From Sarcina sp034439435 (GTDB lineage: Bacteria > Bacillota > Clostridia > Clostridiales > Clostridiaceae): 64,000 nucleotides of DNA. The stretch is taken from positions 62,001 to 126,000 of the forward strand of contig NZ_JAPCKJ010000006.1 in the NCBI RefSeq assembly GCF_034439435.1. The letters are read 5' to 3'. Positions 43,586 through 53,107 of this stretch are shown here, one piece after another. Each line of letters begins with the position of its first letter. Within the stretch, counting starts at the first letter, position 1. A program made the translations under genes and the position numbers. The notes under the pieces were generated by a model that searched no databases, was not told the origin of the DNA, and worked only from the letters and a program-made list of their open reading frames with translations.

Positions 43586-44527
43586 ATGTACAGTTTTCAT
43601 AAGTTCTTAGAAGAGTTATATTTAAATACAAAAATACCTTTCAAGGTTACTTTGGATGATAAGGAGTTTATATTATCAGAATTTGATAATAGTGATACGG
43701 TTTCTTTAGACTTTGAAGTTAATGATAAAAAGGGAAAAATAGTAACTCAAAAAGAATATGAAAGCTGTACTTCTTTATTGAGATATTTAATTGAAAATAA
43801 AATTAAAGAGGTATCGAGCAATAAGGAAAAGCTTATTAAAAAAGCCTTAAATGGAGTAGTTATAGACAAAAATATTATTGATAAAGAACTATATTTTTTA
43901 AAGGATGAGTTCTTTATAATTAATGTTTATTTAGCTTCACATATTCAAGAAGGCTTAGAACTTATAAATGAGTGTTATGGCAATAAAAATATAGTTAGTG
44001 TATTAAGGAATGATAGTATAGTAATCATTGGAACGCTAGAAGATATTGAAGAGCATCTTAATAGTATCAAAGATTCTATAGCCTCAAACCTTTATACAAA
44101 ATGCTATATAAGCTATATGAAATTAAATAATATAAATGAAATAAAAGAGGCCTATGAGATAAATATGTCTAAAATAAATCTTGCAATAAAATACGATTTG
44201 GATGAAATTGTTTATGGAGATAGAGATTTACTTTTCGAAAATTTAGTTGACTCTATAGATGAAGATTTAAAAAATAAGATGTATGAAGATTTTGGATTAG
44301 GGTTCTCTAAGTTAGATAGAGAAATGATAAAAACAATAGAAACTTTCTTTAAGTGTGGACTTAATATAAGTGATGCATCTAAAGAATTATATGTACATAG
44401 AAATACTCTTATCTACAGATTGGATAAAATTCAAAAATGTACATCTTATGATATAAGGAATTTTAATGAGGCTGTAATCTTTAAAATAGCTTTTTTAATA
44501 TGGCGTGGAAAAGAAATCAGCAAGTAA
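43586..44527 (+). CDS. PucR/CdaR-type transcriptional regulator
   Basis: A 313-residue protein with a C-terminal HTH_30 helix-turn-helix (about 255-310, with NISDASKELYVHRNTLIYRLDKI in part) of the PucR/carbohydrate diacid regulator group. The N-terminal 240 residues are not assignable by eye. It is in the same unit as the MsmK-type ATPase and probably senses a sugar or related metabolite; the ligand is unknown. GAGGGG precedes the ATG. A strong terminator follows. Confidence 0.78.
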   Translation: MYSFHKFLEELYLNTKIPFKVTLDDKEFILSEFDNSDTVSLDFEVNDKKGKIVTQKEYESCTSLLRYLIENKIKEVSSNKEKLIKKALNGVVIDKNIIDKELYFLKDEFFIINVYLASHIQEGLELINECYGNKNIVSVLRNDSIVIIGTLEDIEEHLNSIKDSIASNLYTKCYISYMKLNNINEIKEAYEINMSKINLAIKYDLDEIVYGDRDLLFENLVDSIDEDLKNKMYEDFGLGFSKLDREMIKTIETFFKCGLNISDASKELYVHRNTLIYRLDKIQKCTSYDIRNFNEAVIFKIAFLIWRGKEISK

Positions 44528-44550
44528 TAATTAAATATATTTATGAGATT

Positions 44551-44620
44551 AAAGAACTGTATCAAATATATGCTTTAGAAAAATTAAAGTTAAGTTATAT
44601 TTGATACAGTTCTTTCGTTT
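44551..44620 (+). terminator. strong terminator with 20-bp stem
   Basis: AAAGAACTGTATCAAATATA pairs perfectly with 44596-44615 over 20 bp around a 25-base loop, followed by a T-rich run. It separates the ATPase-regulator unit from the maltodextrin operon. Confidence 0.88.
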
Positions 44621-44738
44621 TTAGAAAAATAATTTGGTTTTGTAATAGTAGAAAACTTATTACCAGTTACAAGATAAAATGGAAAATAAAGAAATAAATA
44701 AAAATTATAAGAAATCCAGAAAAATTTCAAAAAAGGTA

Positions 44739-44767
44739 TTGAAAATGTTTTCTGAATATTATATAAT
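44739..44767 (+). promoter_or_regulatory. promoter of the maltodextrin transport operon
   Basis: TTGAAA (44739-44744) and TATAAT (44762-44767) with a 17-base spacer. A cre-like palindrome TGAAAATGTTTTCT (44740-44753) overlaps the -35 box, with two mismatches to the consensus. Operator O1 begins five bases after the -10 box. Confidence 0.82.
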
Positions 44768-44771
44768 AATC

Positions 44772-44788
44772 TTGGAAACGATACCGAA
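44772..44788. promoter_or_regulatory. LacI-type operator O1
   Basis: TTGGAAACGATACCGAA is an imperfect palindrome with central CG, as bound by LacI-family repressors. It covers the predicted transcription start. It closely matches, in reverse orientation, O2 and the operator in front of the LacI-type gene at 48409. Confidence 0.82.
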
Positions 44789-44846
44789 ACGAAACTTTTC
44801 AAAAAATATTTGTTAGTAAGCAAATTAAATATTTTTTTAAATTGTT

Positions 44847-44863
44847 TTGGTATCGTTTCCGAA
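44847..44863. promoter_or_regulatory. LacI-type operator O2
   Basis: TTGGTATCGTTTCCGAA lies 75 bases (centre to centre) after O1, close to seven helical turns, in the untranslated leader of the binding-protein gene. Two sites at this distance could be joined by DNA looping. Confidence 0.8.
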
Positions 44864-44920
44864 GGCGAGAATGAAGAATATAGCTTTTAGCTAATTATAA
44901 GTTATGAGGGGGATTTTATA

Positions 44921-46147
44921 ATGGGAAAACGTACAAAAATTCTAGCAACTGTAATGGCAGCAACAATGTTATTTGCAGGATCACTAGTGGGCTGTGGAGG
45001 AAAAACTGATTCAGGAAATGCTGGAGGTTCAGAAAAGGAATTAACAGTATGGTCACATTTAACAACTCCAGAAGTGGACGAGATAAACAAATTAGCTCAA
45101 AAATGGGGCGAAGAAAATGGAGTTAAAGTTAAAGTAGTAGAAGATAAATCAGAAATGCAAGCTTACATACAGGCTGCAAATAGTTCAAAGGGACCAGATA
45201 TCATGTTTGGTTTAGCACATGATAACTTAGGAACATTCCAAAAGGCAGGACTTTTAGCAGAAGTTCCAGAAGGAACTATAAATGATTCTGATTACGCATC
45301 ACATCAAGTGTTAGATGCTGTAACAATAGATGGAAAAAGATATGCAGTTCCAATAGCACAAGAAACTTCAGCTCTTTTCTATAATAAAGATAAAGTTAAA
45401 GAAGTTCCAAAGTCTATGGAAGATTTAGTTAAGGTTGCAGAAGAGGGCGCAGGATTTAAATACGACATCAATAACTTCTATGCTACTTATGGATTCATAG
45501 CAGCAGATGGAGGATACGTTTATAAAGATAATAACGGAAGTCTTGATCCAACTGATATTGGACTAGCTACACCAGGAGCTATAAAAGGATATCAATTCGT
45601 TCAAGATTTAGTTCAAAAAGATAAATTAATGCCAGCTGATATAACTGGAGATATAGCTAAAGGTGATTTCTTAGCTAAGAACACTGGATTCTATATTTCA
45701 GGACCTTGGGATGTATCAGCATTTAAAGATGGTGGAGTAAACTTTGGAGTAGCTCCAATGCCAACATTATTTGGAAAACAAGTACCAACTTTCTTAGGAG
45801 TTCAAACTGCTTTCGTAAGTGAAAAATCACAAAATAAAGATTTATCATGGAAGTTACTTAAATATTTAGCTGAAAACTCAGGAGATATATTATTAAACAA
45901 AGGTAACAGAATTCCAGTATTAAATAAATACTTAGATAGTGCAGACTTTAAAAACAATGAATATATGAGTGCTTTCGCAGAACAAGCTAAATTTGCTACA
46001 CCAATGCCTAACATACCAGAAATTCAAGCTATGTGGACACCTGCTGGAGCTAACTTACAATTATTAACTTCAGGTCAAATCACACCAGAACAATGTGCTC
46101 AAATGACAGTAGAGCAAATTAAAGAAGGTATAGCTCAACAAAAATAA
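44921..46147 (+). CDS. maltodextrin-binding lipoprotein
   Basis: A 408-residue extracellular solute-binding protein. It has a lipoprotein signal (residues 1-24, lipobox LVGC with Cys25) and a MalE/CUT1-type fold with KELTVWSHLTTPEVDE and the C-terminal IPEIQAMWTPAG. It delivers maltose or maltodextrin to the MalF/MalG pair. GAGGGGG precedes the ATG. The sugar is inferred from the neighbouring GH31, malQ and glgP genes. Confidence 0.88.
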   Translation: MGKRTKILATVMAATMLFAGSLVGCGGKTDSGNAGGSEKELTVWSHLTTPEVDEINKLAQKWGEENGVKVKVVEDKSEMQAYIQAANSSKGPDIMFGLAHDNLGTFQKAGLLAEVPEGTINDSDYASHQVLDAVTIDGKRYAVPIAQETSALFYNKDKVKEVPKSMEDLVKVAEEGAGFKYDINNFYATYGFIAADGGYVYKDNNGSLDPTDIGLATPGAIKGYQFVQDLVQKDKLMPADITGDIAKGDFLAKNTGFYISGPWDVSAFKDGGVNFGVAPMPTLFGKQVPTFLGVQTAFVSEKSQNKDLSWKLLKYLAENSGDILLNKGNRIPVLNKYLDSADFKNNEYMSAFAEQAKFATPMPNIPEIQAMWTPAGANLQLLTSGQITPEQCAQMTVEQIKEGIAQQK

Positions 46148-46162
46148 TTAGAAGTCTTAACT

Positions 46163-46183
46163 AGGGGGATGAAAATTCCCCCT
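46163..46183 (+). other. hairpin between binding-protein and permease genes
   Basis: AGGGGGA and TCCCCCT form a perfect 7-bp GC-rich stem with a seven-base loop, 16 bases after the binding-protein stop. No T-run follows. Such hairpins often stabilise the upstream mRNA so that binding protein is made in excess. Confidence 0.7.
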
Positions 46184-46240
46184 TATTTATAAGAATTATC
46201 TTAGAGGGTAGAGGTATTTTATTAAGGAGGAGAGTATGTA

Positions 46241-47191
46241 ATGCAAGTAGTAGCAGATAAAAAGGCAGCAAGAAAAAAGAGTAGAGCTCAAACAAGAAAA
46301 TCTATTCCATATTTATTACCAGCACTTATATCAATTATAATATTCACAATTTTTCCTATATTATATACAGTGTATATATCTTTTACAGATTATACAATGT
46401 ATTCACAAGGTAATATCCAATTTGTAGGATTAGCAAACTTTGTAGAGGTTTTTACAGGACCTTTTAAAGAAATATTTTTCCCAGTTCTAGGTTGGAACTT
46501 AGTGTTTGCAATAGCTTCAACTTTAGGAACTTTCTTCTTAGGATTAATAGTTGCTATGGCAGTAAATAATCCTAACTTAAAAGAAAAAGCAATTTATAGA
46601 GCAATACTTATAATTCCATGGGCTTTACCAGCAACAGTAGCAATACTTTCATGGAAAGGTCTTTTAAATGGAAGTTATGGAGCAATAAATAACTTGTTAA
46701 TGAATATGCATATTATAGCTGATCCTATTCCATGGCTAACAGATCCAATGTGGGCAAGAGTTGCACTTATATTTGTTGGTATATGGTTAGGATTCCCATA
46801 CATGATGAATGTTTGCTTAGGAGCTTTAGGAGCTATTCCAGATAGTTATTATGAAGCAGCAGATGTTGATGGTGCTAGCAAATGGCTTCAATTCAGAAAA
46901 ATAACATTACCATCATTAGCACAGACTGCTTATCCATTAATAATTTCATCATTTGCATTTAACTTTAATAACTTTGGACAGGCATATTTGATTACCAATG
47001 GTAATCCACCAAGGATGGCGACTCAGTTTGCTGGATACACAGATATCCTTGCATCTGTAAACTATAAATTATCAACACAATTTGGTAGATTTGAAATAGC
47101 ATCTGCAATAAGTATAATAATATTTATTTTATTAGCAACTATATCATATTATCAAATGAAATTATCAGGACAATTCGAGGAGGTTGAATAA
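46241..47191 (+). CDS. malF: maltodextrin ABC permease, MalF type
   Basis: A 316-residue CUT1 permease with six membrane helices and the coupling EAA motif (YYEAADVDGASKWLQFRKI in part) about 100 residues before the end. It is shorter than E. coli MalF and lacks the long periplasmic loop, as usual in Gram-positives. AAGGAGGAGAG precedes the ATG. malG starts two bases after its stop. Confidence 0.87.
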   Translation: MQVVADKKAARKKSRAQTRKSIPYLLPALISIIIFTIFPILYTVYISFTDYTMYSQGNIQFVGLANFVEVFTGPFKEIFFPVLGWNLVFAIASTLGTFFLGLIVAMAVNNPNLKEKAIYRAILIIPWALPATVAILSWKGLLNGSYGAINNLLMNMHIIADPIPWLTDPMWARVALIFVGIWLGFPYMMNVCLGALGAIPDSYYEAADVDGASKWLQFRKITLPSLAQTAYPLIISSFAFNFNNFGQAYLITNGNPPRMATQFAGYTDILASVNYKLSTQFGRFEIASAISIIIFILLATISYYQMKLSGQFEEVE

Positions 47192-47192
47192 A

Positions 47193-48086
47193 ATGCAAAG
47201 TAGAGTACAAAAAAAGAGCGGAATAAACACTTCCTCAGATATTAAATATAAAAAGAAATTAAGACCATCAGAAGTAAGATCAGTATGGATATCAAGAGTG
47301 TTTCTATGGTTTATGTGTCTTGTAGTATTATTCCCAGTTTTATCTATAGTAACTGCTTCTATGGCTAAAGGGGAAGCTTTCGTACAAACAACATTATTAC
47401 CACAATCATGGACACTTGAAAACTATTCAAAGGTTTTAACTGAAACAAACTTTTTAATATGGGTTAAAAATACTCTTATCATATGTGTTGTAGTATCTGT
47501 AATTCAATTATTTTTAACAATACCAACAGCATTTGCTTTCTCAAAATTAAGATTTTGGGGGAAGAAAAAAGGGTTAATGTTCTTGTTATTACTTCAAATG
47601 TTCCCAGCAGCTATGGCATTACCTGCAATTTTAGGTCTTGCATATAGATTAAATGGTATGGACCATTTAATTACATTAGTAATTATAGCTGCAGGTGCTA
47701 GTGCATATAACATTTGGTTAATGAAAGGATTTATAGATGGAATTCCTAAGGAACTTGTAGAAGCTGCAAGTGTTGATGGAGCAACTACTTTCCAAATATT
47801 TATGAAAATAATATTACCATTAACAAGAAATATGATTTTAGTAATATTCTTATTTACATTCATAGGATCATACAGTGAATTTATATTTGCTTCAGCAATA
47901 TTAAAGGATCCTCAAAGTTTAACACTTGCGGTAGGAATGCAACAATTTATTAAGAATGACTTCTCAGCTAACTGGACTCAATATTCAGCGGCTGCAATAA
48001 TGGCTTCAATTCCTATAGTAATTCTTGCAACTGTAGGTCAAAAATACATGGCTAAAGGTTTAGTTGCCGGATCAGTTAAAGGCTAA
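47193..48086 (+). CDS. malG: maltodextrin ABC permease, MalG type
   Basis: A 297-residue CUT1 permease with six helices and the EAA loop (LVEAASVDGATTFQIFMKIILP in part). It forms the channel with MalF; the ATPase is probably the MsmK-type protein at 42442. I chose ATG 47193, since GAGGAGG lies nine bases upstream and a TTG at 47184 lies against it. The end KGLVAGSVKG is typical of MalG. Confidence 0.88.
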   Translation: MQSRVQKKSGINTSSDIKYKKKLRPSEVRSVWISRVFLWFMCLVVLFPVLSIVTASMAKGEAFVQTTLLPQSWTLENYSKVLTETNFLIWVKNTLIICVVVSVIQLFLTIPTAFAFSKLRFWGKKKGLMFLLLLQMFPAAMALPAILGLAYRLNGMDHLITLVIIAAGASAYNIWLMKGFIDGIPKELVEAASVDGATTFQIFMKIILPLTRNMILVIFLFTFIGSYSEFIFASAILKDPQSLTLAVGMQQFIKNDFSANWTQYSAAAIMASIPIVILATVGQKYMAKGLVAGSVKG

Positions 48087-48164
48087 AATAATATGAGACT
48101 TTATATGGAATAGAACTTAAATACCTTAAATATAATAATAGATACTTCTTATAAGATATATATA

Positions 48165-48214
48165 TTGATGGAAAATGTAGAGGAAGTTTAGGAGCTTCTT
48201 TCTACATCCATCAA
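48165..48214. other. long hairpin after malG
   Basis: TTGATGGA pairs with TCCATCAA, and TGTAGA with TCTACA inside it, separated by a three-base bulge. The loop can pair further. The T-run is on the minus side only, so as a terminator for malG it would be weak; mRNA 3'-end protection is as likely. Confidence 0.55.
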
Positions 48215-48309
48215 AATATAAGAAATAATTATCAAAATGTGTGTTTAAGAATATTAAATTCTAGATATAAGAAATTTTATTATAATTATTTAAACTCTTG
48301 TAAGTATTA

Positions 48310-48338
48310 TTGCTAATGCTTTCTATGAGGTTTATAAT
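48310..48338 (+). promoter_or_regulatory. promoter of the LacI-type regulator and enzyme operon
   Basis: TTGCTA (48310-48315) and TATAAT (48333-48338) with a 17-base spacer. Operator O3 begins five bases after the -10 box, the same geometry as at the transport promoter. Confidence 0.78.
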
Positions 48339-48342
48339 TAAG

Positions 48343-48359
48343 TTGGTATCGTTACCGAA
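48343..48359. promoter_or_regulatory. LacI-type operator O3
   Basis: TTGGTATCGTTACCGAA differs from O2 at one base. It covers the predicted transcription start, so the regulator probably represses its own operon. Confidence 0.82.
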
Positions 48360-48408
48360 ACAATTTCCAAGTTAATTAAAGATTATAGAAAATCAGGAGG
48401 ATTTTTAT

Positions 48409-49422
48409 ATGAATATAAGAGACATAGCAAAGCTTGCTGGCGTTGGTGTTAGTACAGTATCAAGAGTTATAAATGAGCATCCAGATGTAAAGGATGAGAC
48501 TAGAGAAAAAATATTAAAAATAATAAAAGAGAGTAATTACATACCTAATAATAGTGCTAGAATTCTTAAGAAGAATTACACAAACAATATAGGAGTTCTA
48601 GTAAAAGGGGTATTCAACCCATTCTTCGCTGAGATGATAAATATTATAGGTAATAGGATAAATGAAGCAGGCTATACAATGATATTACAACAAAATGATT
48701 ATGCTACAGAGGATGATGTAGATAATTTAATAGCTTTTGTTAAGGAGAAGAGACTTCAAGGAATCATTTGTTTAGGGGGAAACTTCTTAAATATAAACGA
48801 TGAAAGTTTTCAGTTTTTAGATATTCCAGTAGTATTAACCTCTGTTAATACAATATCTAAAGAGAGTAAAAGTAAATATTCATCAATAGGAATAGACAAT
48901 ATATTATCCGCAAAAGAGTCAACCCAATATCTTATAGATAAAGGACATAAAAACATTGCTATTTTACTAGGAGAAAAAAACGACGTTGGTATCAGTGGAT
49001 TAAGACTTGAAGGATATAAAGAGGCATTAAAAGAAAACAATATACCATATTCAGAAGACAATGTATTTATAGGTGACTACGATTATAGTGGAGGTTATAA
49101 AGCTACAAAAGAAATTATAAATAATAGAAAAGATATAACAGCTATTTTTTCAATATCAGATATTATGGCAGTTGGTGCAGCTAAGTCAGTGATAGATCAA
49201 GGATTAAAGGTTGGAGAGGATATGTCTATTATCGGATTTGATGGTATGGATATAAGCAAATATTATAATCCAGGAATAACAACTGTAAAGCAGCCTAAAA
49301 GACATATGGCTAATAATAGTATAGATTTACTATTAGCTCTTTTAACTAAAAAGGAAGAGCATAAGCATATAATTTTTGAAACAAAAATTATAGAGAGAGA
49401 GTCATGTAAAGACATGAGATAG
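48409..49422 (+). CDS. LacI-family repressor of maltodextrin genes
   Basis: A 337-residue repressor with an N-terminal helix-turn-helix and hinge (about 1-58, VSTVSRVIN) and a periplasmic-binding-like effector domain. It resembles MalR-type regulators. Operators O1-O3, all with the central CG typical of this family, lie at its own promoter and at the transport promoter. GGAGG precedes the ATG. It begins the unit with GH31, malQ and glgP. The inducer is probably maltose or a maltodextrin. Confidence 0.9.
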   Translation: MNIRDIAKLAGVGVSTVSRVINEHPDVKDETREKILKIIKESNYIPNNSARILKKNYTNNIGVLVKGVFNPFFAEMINIIGNRINEAGYTMILQQNDYATEDDVDNLIAFVKEKRLQGIICLGGNFLNINDESFQFLDIPVVLTSVNTISKESKSKYSSIGIDNILSAKESTQYLIDKGHKNIAILLGEKNDVGISGLRLEGYKEALKENNIPYSEDNVFIGDYDYSGGYKATKEIINNRKDITAIFSISDIMAVGAAKSVIDQGLKVGEDMSIIGFDGMDISKYYNPGITTVKQPKRHMANNSIDLLLALLTKKEEHKHIIFETKIIERESCKDMR

Positions 49423-49444
49423 TTATTATAATGGGGGAGATATT

Positions 49445-51592
49445 ATGAGAATTAATGGTATCAATAATCACATAACTAAATATACTTTTGGAACTCCTTT
49501 TAATACTGAGTCAGTTGTTTTAAAGGAAGGTTCAGAAATAGAGAACCAAGAATTAAAATATTTAAATTTTGAAAATAACACTTTTACATTAGATCTTAAG
49601 GATGAAGATGTAATCTATGGATTAGGAGAGAATGTAAGAGGATTAAATAAAAGAGGCTGGATATATGAAAGTTTCTGCACAGATGATTTTTCACATACTC
49701 CAGAAAAGAAAAGTCTTTATGGAGCTCATAATTTCTTAATGGTTTATGGGGAAAAAACTTTTGGGATATTTATAGATTATCCTGGAAGAGTAAAGTTTGA
49801 TGTAGGTTATACAAGAAGAGATGAATTAAAGATAACAATAGATGATGAAAACTTTGATTTATATATTATTGAAGGCGAAAGCTTAAAAGACATAGCAAAG
49901 AGTTTTAGAGAGCTTATAGGTGAAAGTTACATAGCTCCTAAATGGGCATTTGGTGCTCAACAAAGTAGATGGAGTTATAAAGATAGCAATGAAGTTCTTG
50001 AAGTCCTAGATAATTTTAATGAATTAGAACTTCCTCTTGATTGTTTATACCTTGATATAGATTATATGGAGGATTTCAAGAACTTTACTATAAATAAAGA
50101 AGCATTCCCTGACTTTGAAAACCTTGTAAAAGAAGTTAAAGATAGAGGAATTAGGCTTATCCCAATAATTGATGCAGGATGCAAGATTGAAGAGGGATAT
50201 GATGTTTATGAGGAAGGCGTTAAAAATGGTTATTACTGCTTAGATGAAGAGGGAAAACCTTTTGTAGCAGCAGTTTGGCCTGGGAAAGTCCATTTCCCAG
50301 ACTTCTTAAATAAGGATGCAAGATTATGGTTTGGAAACAAGTATAAAGTCCTTACTGATAAAGGAATAGAAGGTTTCTGGAATGACATGAATGAACCTGC
50401 AATATTCTATTCAGAAAAAAGATTAAATGAGGCTTTTGAAAAAATATCAGAGGCAAAGGGTAAAAACTTAGGTATATATGATTACTTTGATGTTAAGGAT
50501 ACATTCCCAAGACTTCAAAATAGTATGGAAGATTATCAAAGTTTTTATCATAGAGTAGGAAATGAAAAAATAAGACATGATAAAGTTCATAATCTTTATG
50601 GATTTAATATGACAAGAGCAGCCGCTGAAGGTCTTGAAAATATAGATGAGAATAAGAGATTCCTACTTTTCTCTAGAGCATCTACAGTGGGTATGCATAG
50701 ATATGGGGGAATATGGACTGGAGACAACATGTCTTGGTGGGAACACATTAAGTTAAACCTTCAAATGATGCCAAATATCAATATGTGTGGATTTATCTAT
50801 ACAGGAGCTGATACTGGCGGATTCGGGGGAGATGCTACAGAAGACTTAGTTATAAGATGGTCACAATTAAGTATGTTTACACCTTTATTTAGAAATCATG
50901 CAGCTTTAGGTACAAGACATCAGGAACCATATGCATTTAGAGGTGAGAGTGTCAAAGTATTAAGAAATATATTGGAGTTAAGATATGTTATGGTTCCATA
51001 TCTTTATAGTGAGTATATGAAGGCTGTTTTAAATAATGAAATGTATTTTAAACCATTAACATTTGAATATGAAGATAACTTTGTGAAGGGAGTAGAAGAT
51101 CAATTGCTTTTAGGTGATAGTTTGATGTTAGCACCTATATATGAGCAAAATGCTTTAGGAAGATATGTTTATCTTCCAGAAGAAATGCTTCTATGGAGAG
51201 CTAGAAAATATGATGAGGGAGATTTTGAAGTTTTACAAAAAGGTCATCATTATGTAGAGGCTAAATTAAGTGAAGTTCCTATATTCATAAGAAAGAATAA
51301 AATAGTAACAATGGCAAGTAAGCCAAGTAAAAGGGTGGAAAATTTAGATACTAGTGAATTAAATCTAATTGCTTTTGTTGATGATATGGCTGAGTACACA
51401 TATTACAACGATGATGGAATTACTAAAGACTATAAAAAAGGTGATTATGAAGAGCTTAAAGTTAAAATCACAAAAGCAGAATCAGATTATGATTTATCAA
51501 TAGAAAATAAAAATTCAAGGGTTAAAAAGTTAAATATAAAGATATTTGATTTAAATAAAAATATGATTGAAAAAGAGATATTAGTTCAATAA
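49445..51592 (+). CDS. alpha-glucosidase, glycoside hydrolase family 31
   Basis: A 715-residue cytoplasmic GH31 enzyme with no signal peptide. The nucleophile aspartate is in WNDMNEP (about residue 313), the acid aspartate in WTGDNMSWW, and GADTGGFGGD and FRNHAALGTRHQEPY follow. It releases glucose from maltodextrins. GGGGGAG precedes the ATG. malQ follows after 21 bases in the same operon. Confidence 0.93.
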   Translation: MRINGINNHITKYTFGTPFNTESVVLKEGSEIENQELKYLNFENNTFTLDLKDEDVIYGLGENVRGLNKRGWIYESFCTDDFSHTPEKKSLYGAHNFLMVYGEKTFGIFIDYPGRVKFDVGYTRRDELKITIDDENFDLYIIEGESLKDIAKSFRELIGESYIAPKWAFGAQQSRWSYKDSNEVLEVLDNFNELELPLDCLYLDIDYMEDFKNFTINKEAFPDFENLVKEVKDRGIRLIPIIDAGCKIEEGYDVYEEGVKNGYYCLDEEGKPFVAAVWPGKVHFPDFLNKDARLWFGNKYKVLTDKGIEGFWNDMNEPAIFYSEKRLNEAFEKISEAKGKNLGIYDYFDVKDTFPRLQNSMEDYQSFYHRVGNEKIRHDKVHNLYGFNMTRAAAEGLENIDENKRFLLFSRASTVGMHRYGGIWTGDNMSWWEHIKLNLQMMPNINMCGFIYTGADTGGFGGDATEDLVIRWSQLSMFTPLFRNHAALGTRHQEPYAFRGESVKVLRNILELRYVMVPYLYSEYMKAVLNNEMYFKPLTFEYEDNFVKGVEDQLLLGDSLMLAPIYEQNALGRYVYLPEEMLLWRARKYDEGDFEVLQKGHHYVEAKLSEVPIFIRKNKIVTMASKPSKRVENLDTSELNLIAFVDDMAEYTYYNDDGITKDYKKGDYEELKVKITKAESDYDLSIENKNSRVKKLNIKIFDLNKNMIEKEILVQ

Positions 51593-51613
51593 TAGTAACT
51601 AGGGGGAAGCAAT

Positions 51614-53107
51614 ATGAGAAGATCAAGTGGAATAATAATGCATATTGCTTCCTTACCTGGAAAGTATGGAATAGGTACTTTTGGTAAGGAAGCATTCAAT
51701 TTTGTAGATTTTTTAAAGAAATCTGGACAAGGATACTGGCAAATATTGCCCTTAGGTCCTACAAGTTATGGAGATTCACCATATCAATCATTTTCAGCTT
51801 TTGCAGGAAATCCATATTTCATAGATTTTGATATTTTAAATAAAGAAGGATTACTTGATAAAAAGGATTATGAAGGAATTAATTTTGGGGATGATCCAGA
51901 AAAAATAGATTATGCTTTATTATTTGACAAGAAAATGAGAGTGTTAAGAATAGCATATGAAAAATCTTTAGATAAAAACAAAGAAGAAATCGAGAAGTTT
52001 AGAGAAGAAAATAAACTTTGGATTGAAGATTATGCTTTATATATGGCAATTAAAAATGAAAATGACTTAGTTAGTTGGCAAGATTGGGATGAAAAACTAA
52101 AGTTAAGAGATAAAAAGACTTTAGAAGAATGCAAAGCTAAGTTAACTAAAGAAATAAATTATTGGGTATTCTTACAATATCATTTCTTTAAACAATGGAG
52201 TGAGTTAAAAGAATATGCAAATAGTTTAGGAATTAAGATAATAGGAGACATGCCTATATATGTTGCAGAGGATAGCGCAGATGTTTGGGCAAATCCAAAA
52301 GCCTTTTTATTAGATGAAAATAATGTGCCTAAAAAAGTGGCTGGATGTCCACCAGATGCTTTTTCAGAAACAGGTCAGTTATGGGGTAATCCTATATATG
52401 ATTGGAGTTATATGGGTGATACCGGCTATAGTTGGTGGATTGATAGAGTAAGAGAAAGCTTTAAGCTTTATGACATATTAAGAATAGATCACTTTAGAGG
52501 ATTTGAAGCTTATTGGCAAATACCATATGGAGATGAAACTGCAGTAAATGGTGAGTGGATTAAAGGACCTGGAATAAAGCTATTTAATGCAATCAAAGAT
52601 GCGTTAGGAGAGGTTAATGTAATAGCAGAGGACCTTGGTTACTTAACTCAAGGGGTTATAGACTTTAGGAATGAAACTGGCTTCCCTGGAATGAAGGTTT
52701 TACAATTTGCTTTTGATTCTAGAGAAGAAAGTGATTATCTTCCACATAACTACCCAGTAAATACAATAGCATATACTGGCACTCATGATAATGATACATT
52801 TAGAGGTTGGTTTGAAGTTACAGGGAATAAGGAAGATGTGGAATACTCTAAAAAATATTTAAAACTTACTGAGGAAGAAGGTTATAACTGGGGATTCATC
52901 AGAGGAGTTTGGAGTAGTGTAGCACATACTGCAATAGCTCTAATGCAAGATTTCTTAAACTTAGGAAATGAAGCAAGAATAAACTATCCATCTACTCTTG
53001 GGGGCAATTGGCAATGGAGAGTTAAAGAGGATGCTTTAACTGATGAATTAGCAGAGAAAATATATGATATAACAAAACTATATGGAAGGGTGAATAACAA
53101 TGAATAA
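51614..53107 (+). CDS. malQ: 4-alpha-glucanotransferase (amylomaltase)
   Basis: A 497-residue GH77 enzyme that moves glucan chains between maltodextrins. The catalytic residues are visible as LRIDHFRGF (Asp), IAEDLG (Glu) and GTHDNDTFRGW (Asp). It makes longer chains that glgP can use. GGGGGAAGC precedes the ATG. The last eight bases overlap glgP. Confidence 0.95.
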   Translation: MRRSSGIIMHIASLPGKYGIGTFGKEAFNFVDFLKKSGQGYWQILPLGPTSYGDSPYQSFSAFAGNPYFIDFDILNKEGLLDKKDYEGINFGDDPEKIDYALLFDKKMRVLRIAYEKSLDKNKEEIEKFREENKLWIEDYALYMAIKNENDLVSWQDWDEKLKLRDKKTLEECKAKLTKEINYWVFLQYHFFKQWSELKEYANSLGIKIIGDMPIYVAEDSADVWANPKAFLLDENNVPKKVAGCPPDAFSETGQLWGNPIYDWSYMGDTGYSWWIDRVRESFKLYDILRIDHFRGFEAYWQIPYGDETAVNGEWIKGPGIKLFNAIKDALGEVNVIAEDLGYLTQGVIDFRNETGFPGMKVLQFAFDSREESDYLPHNYPVNTIAYTGTHDNDTFRGWFEVTGNKEDVEYSKKYLKLTEEEGYNWGFIRGVWSSVAHTAIALMQDFLNLGNEARINYPSTLGGNWQWRVKEDALTDELAEKIYDITKLYGRVNNNE

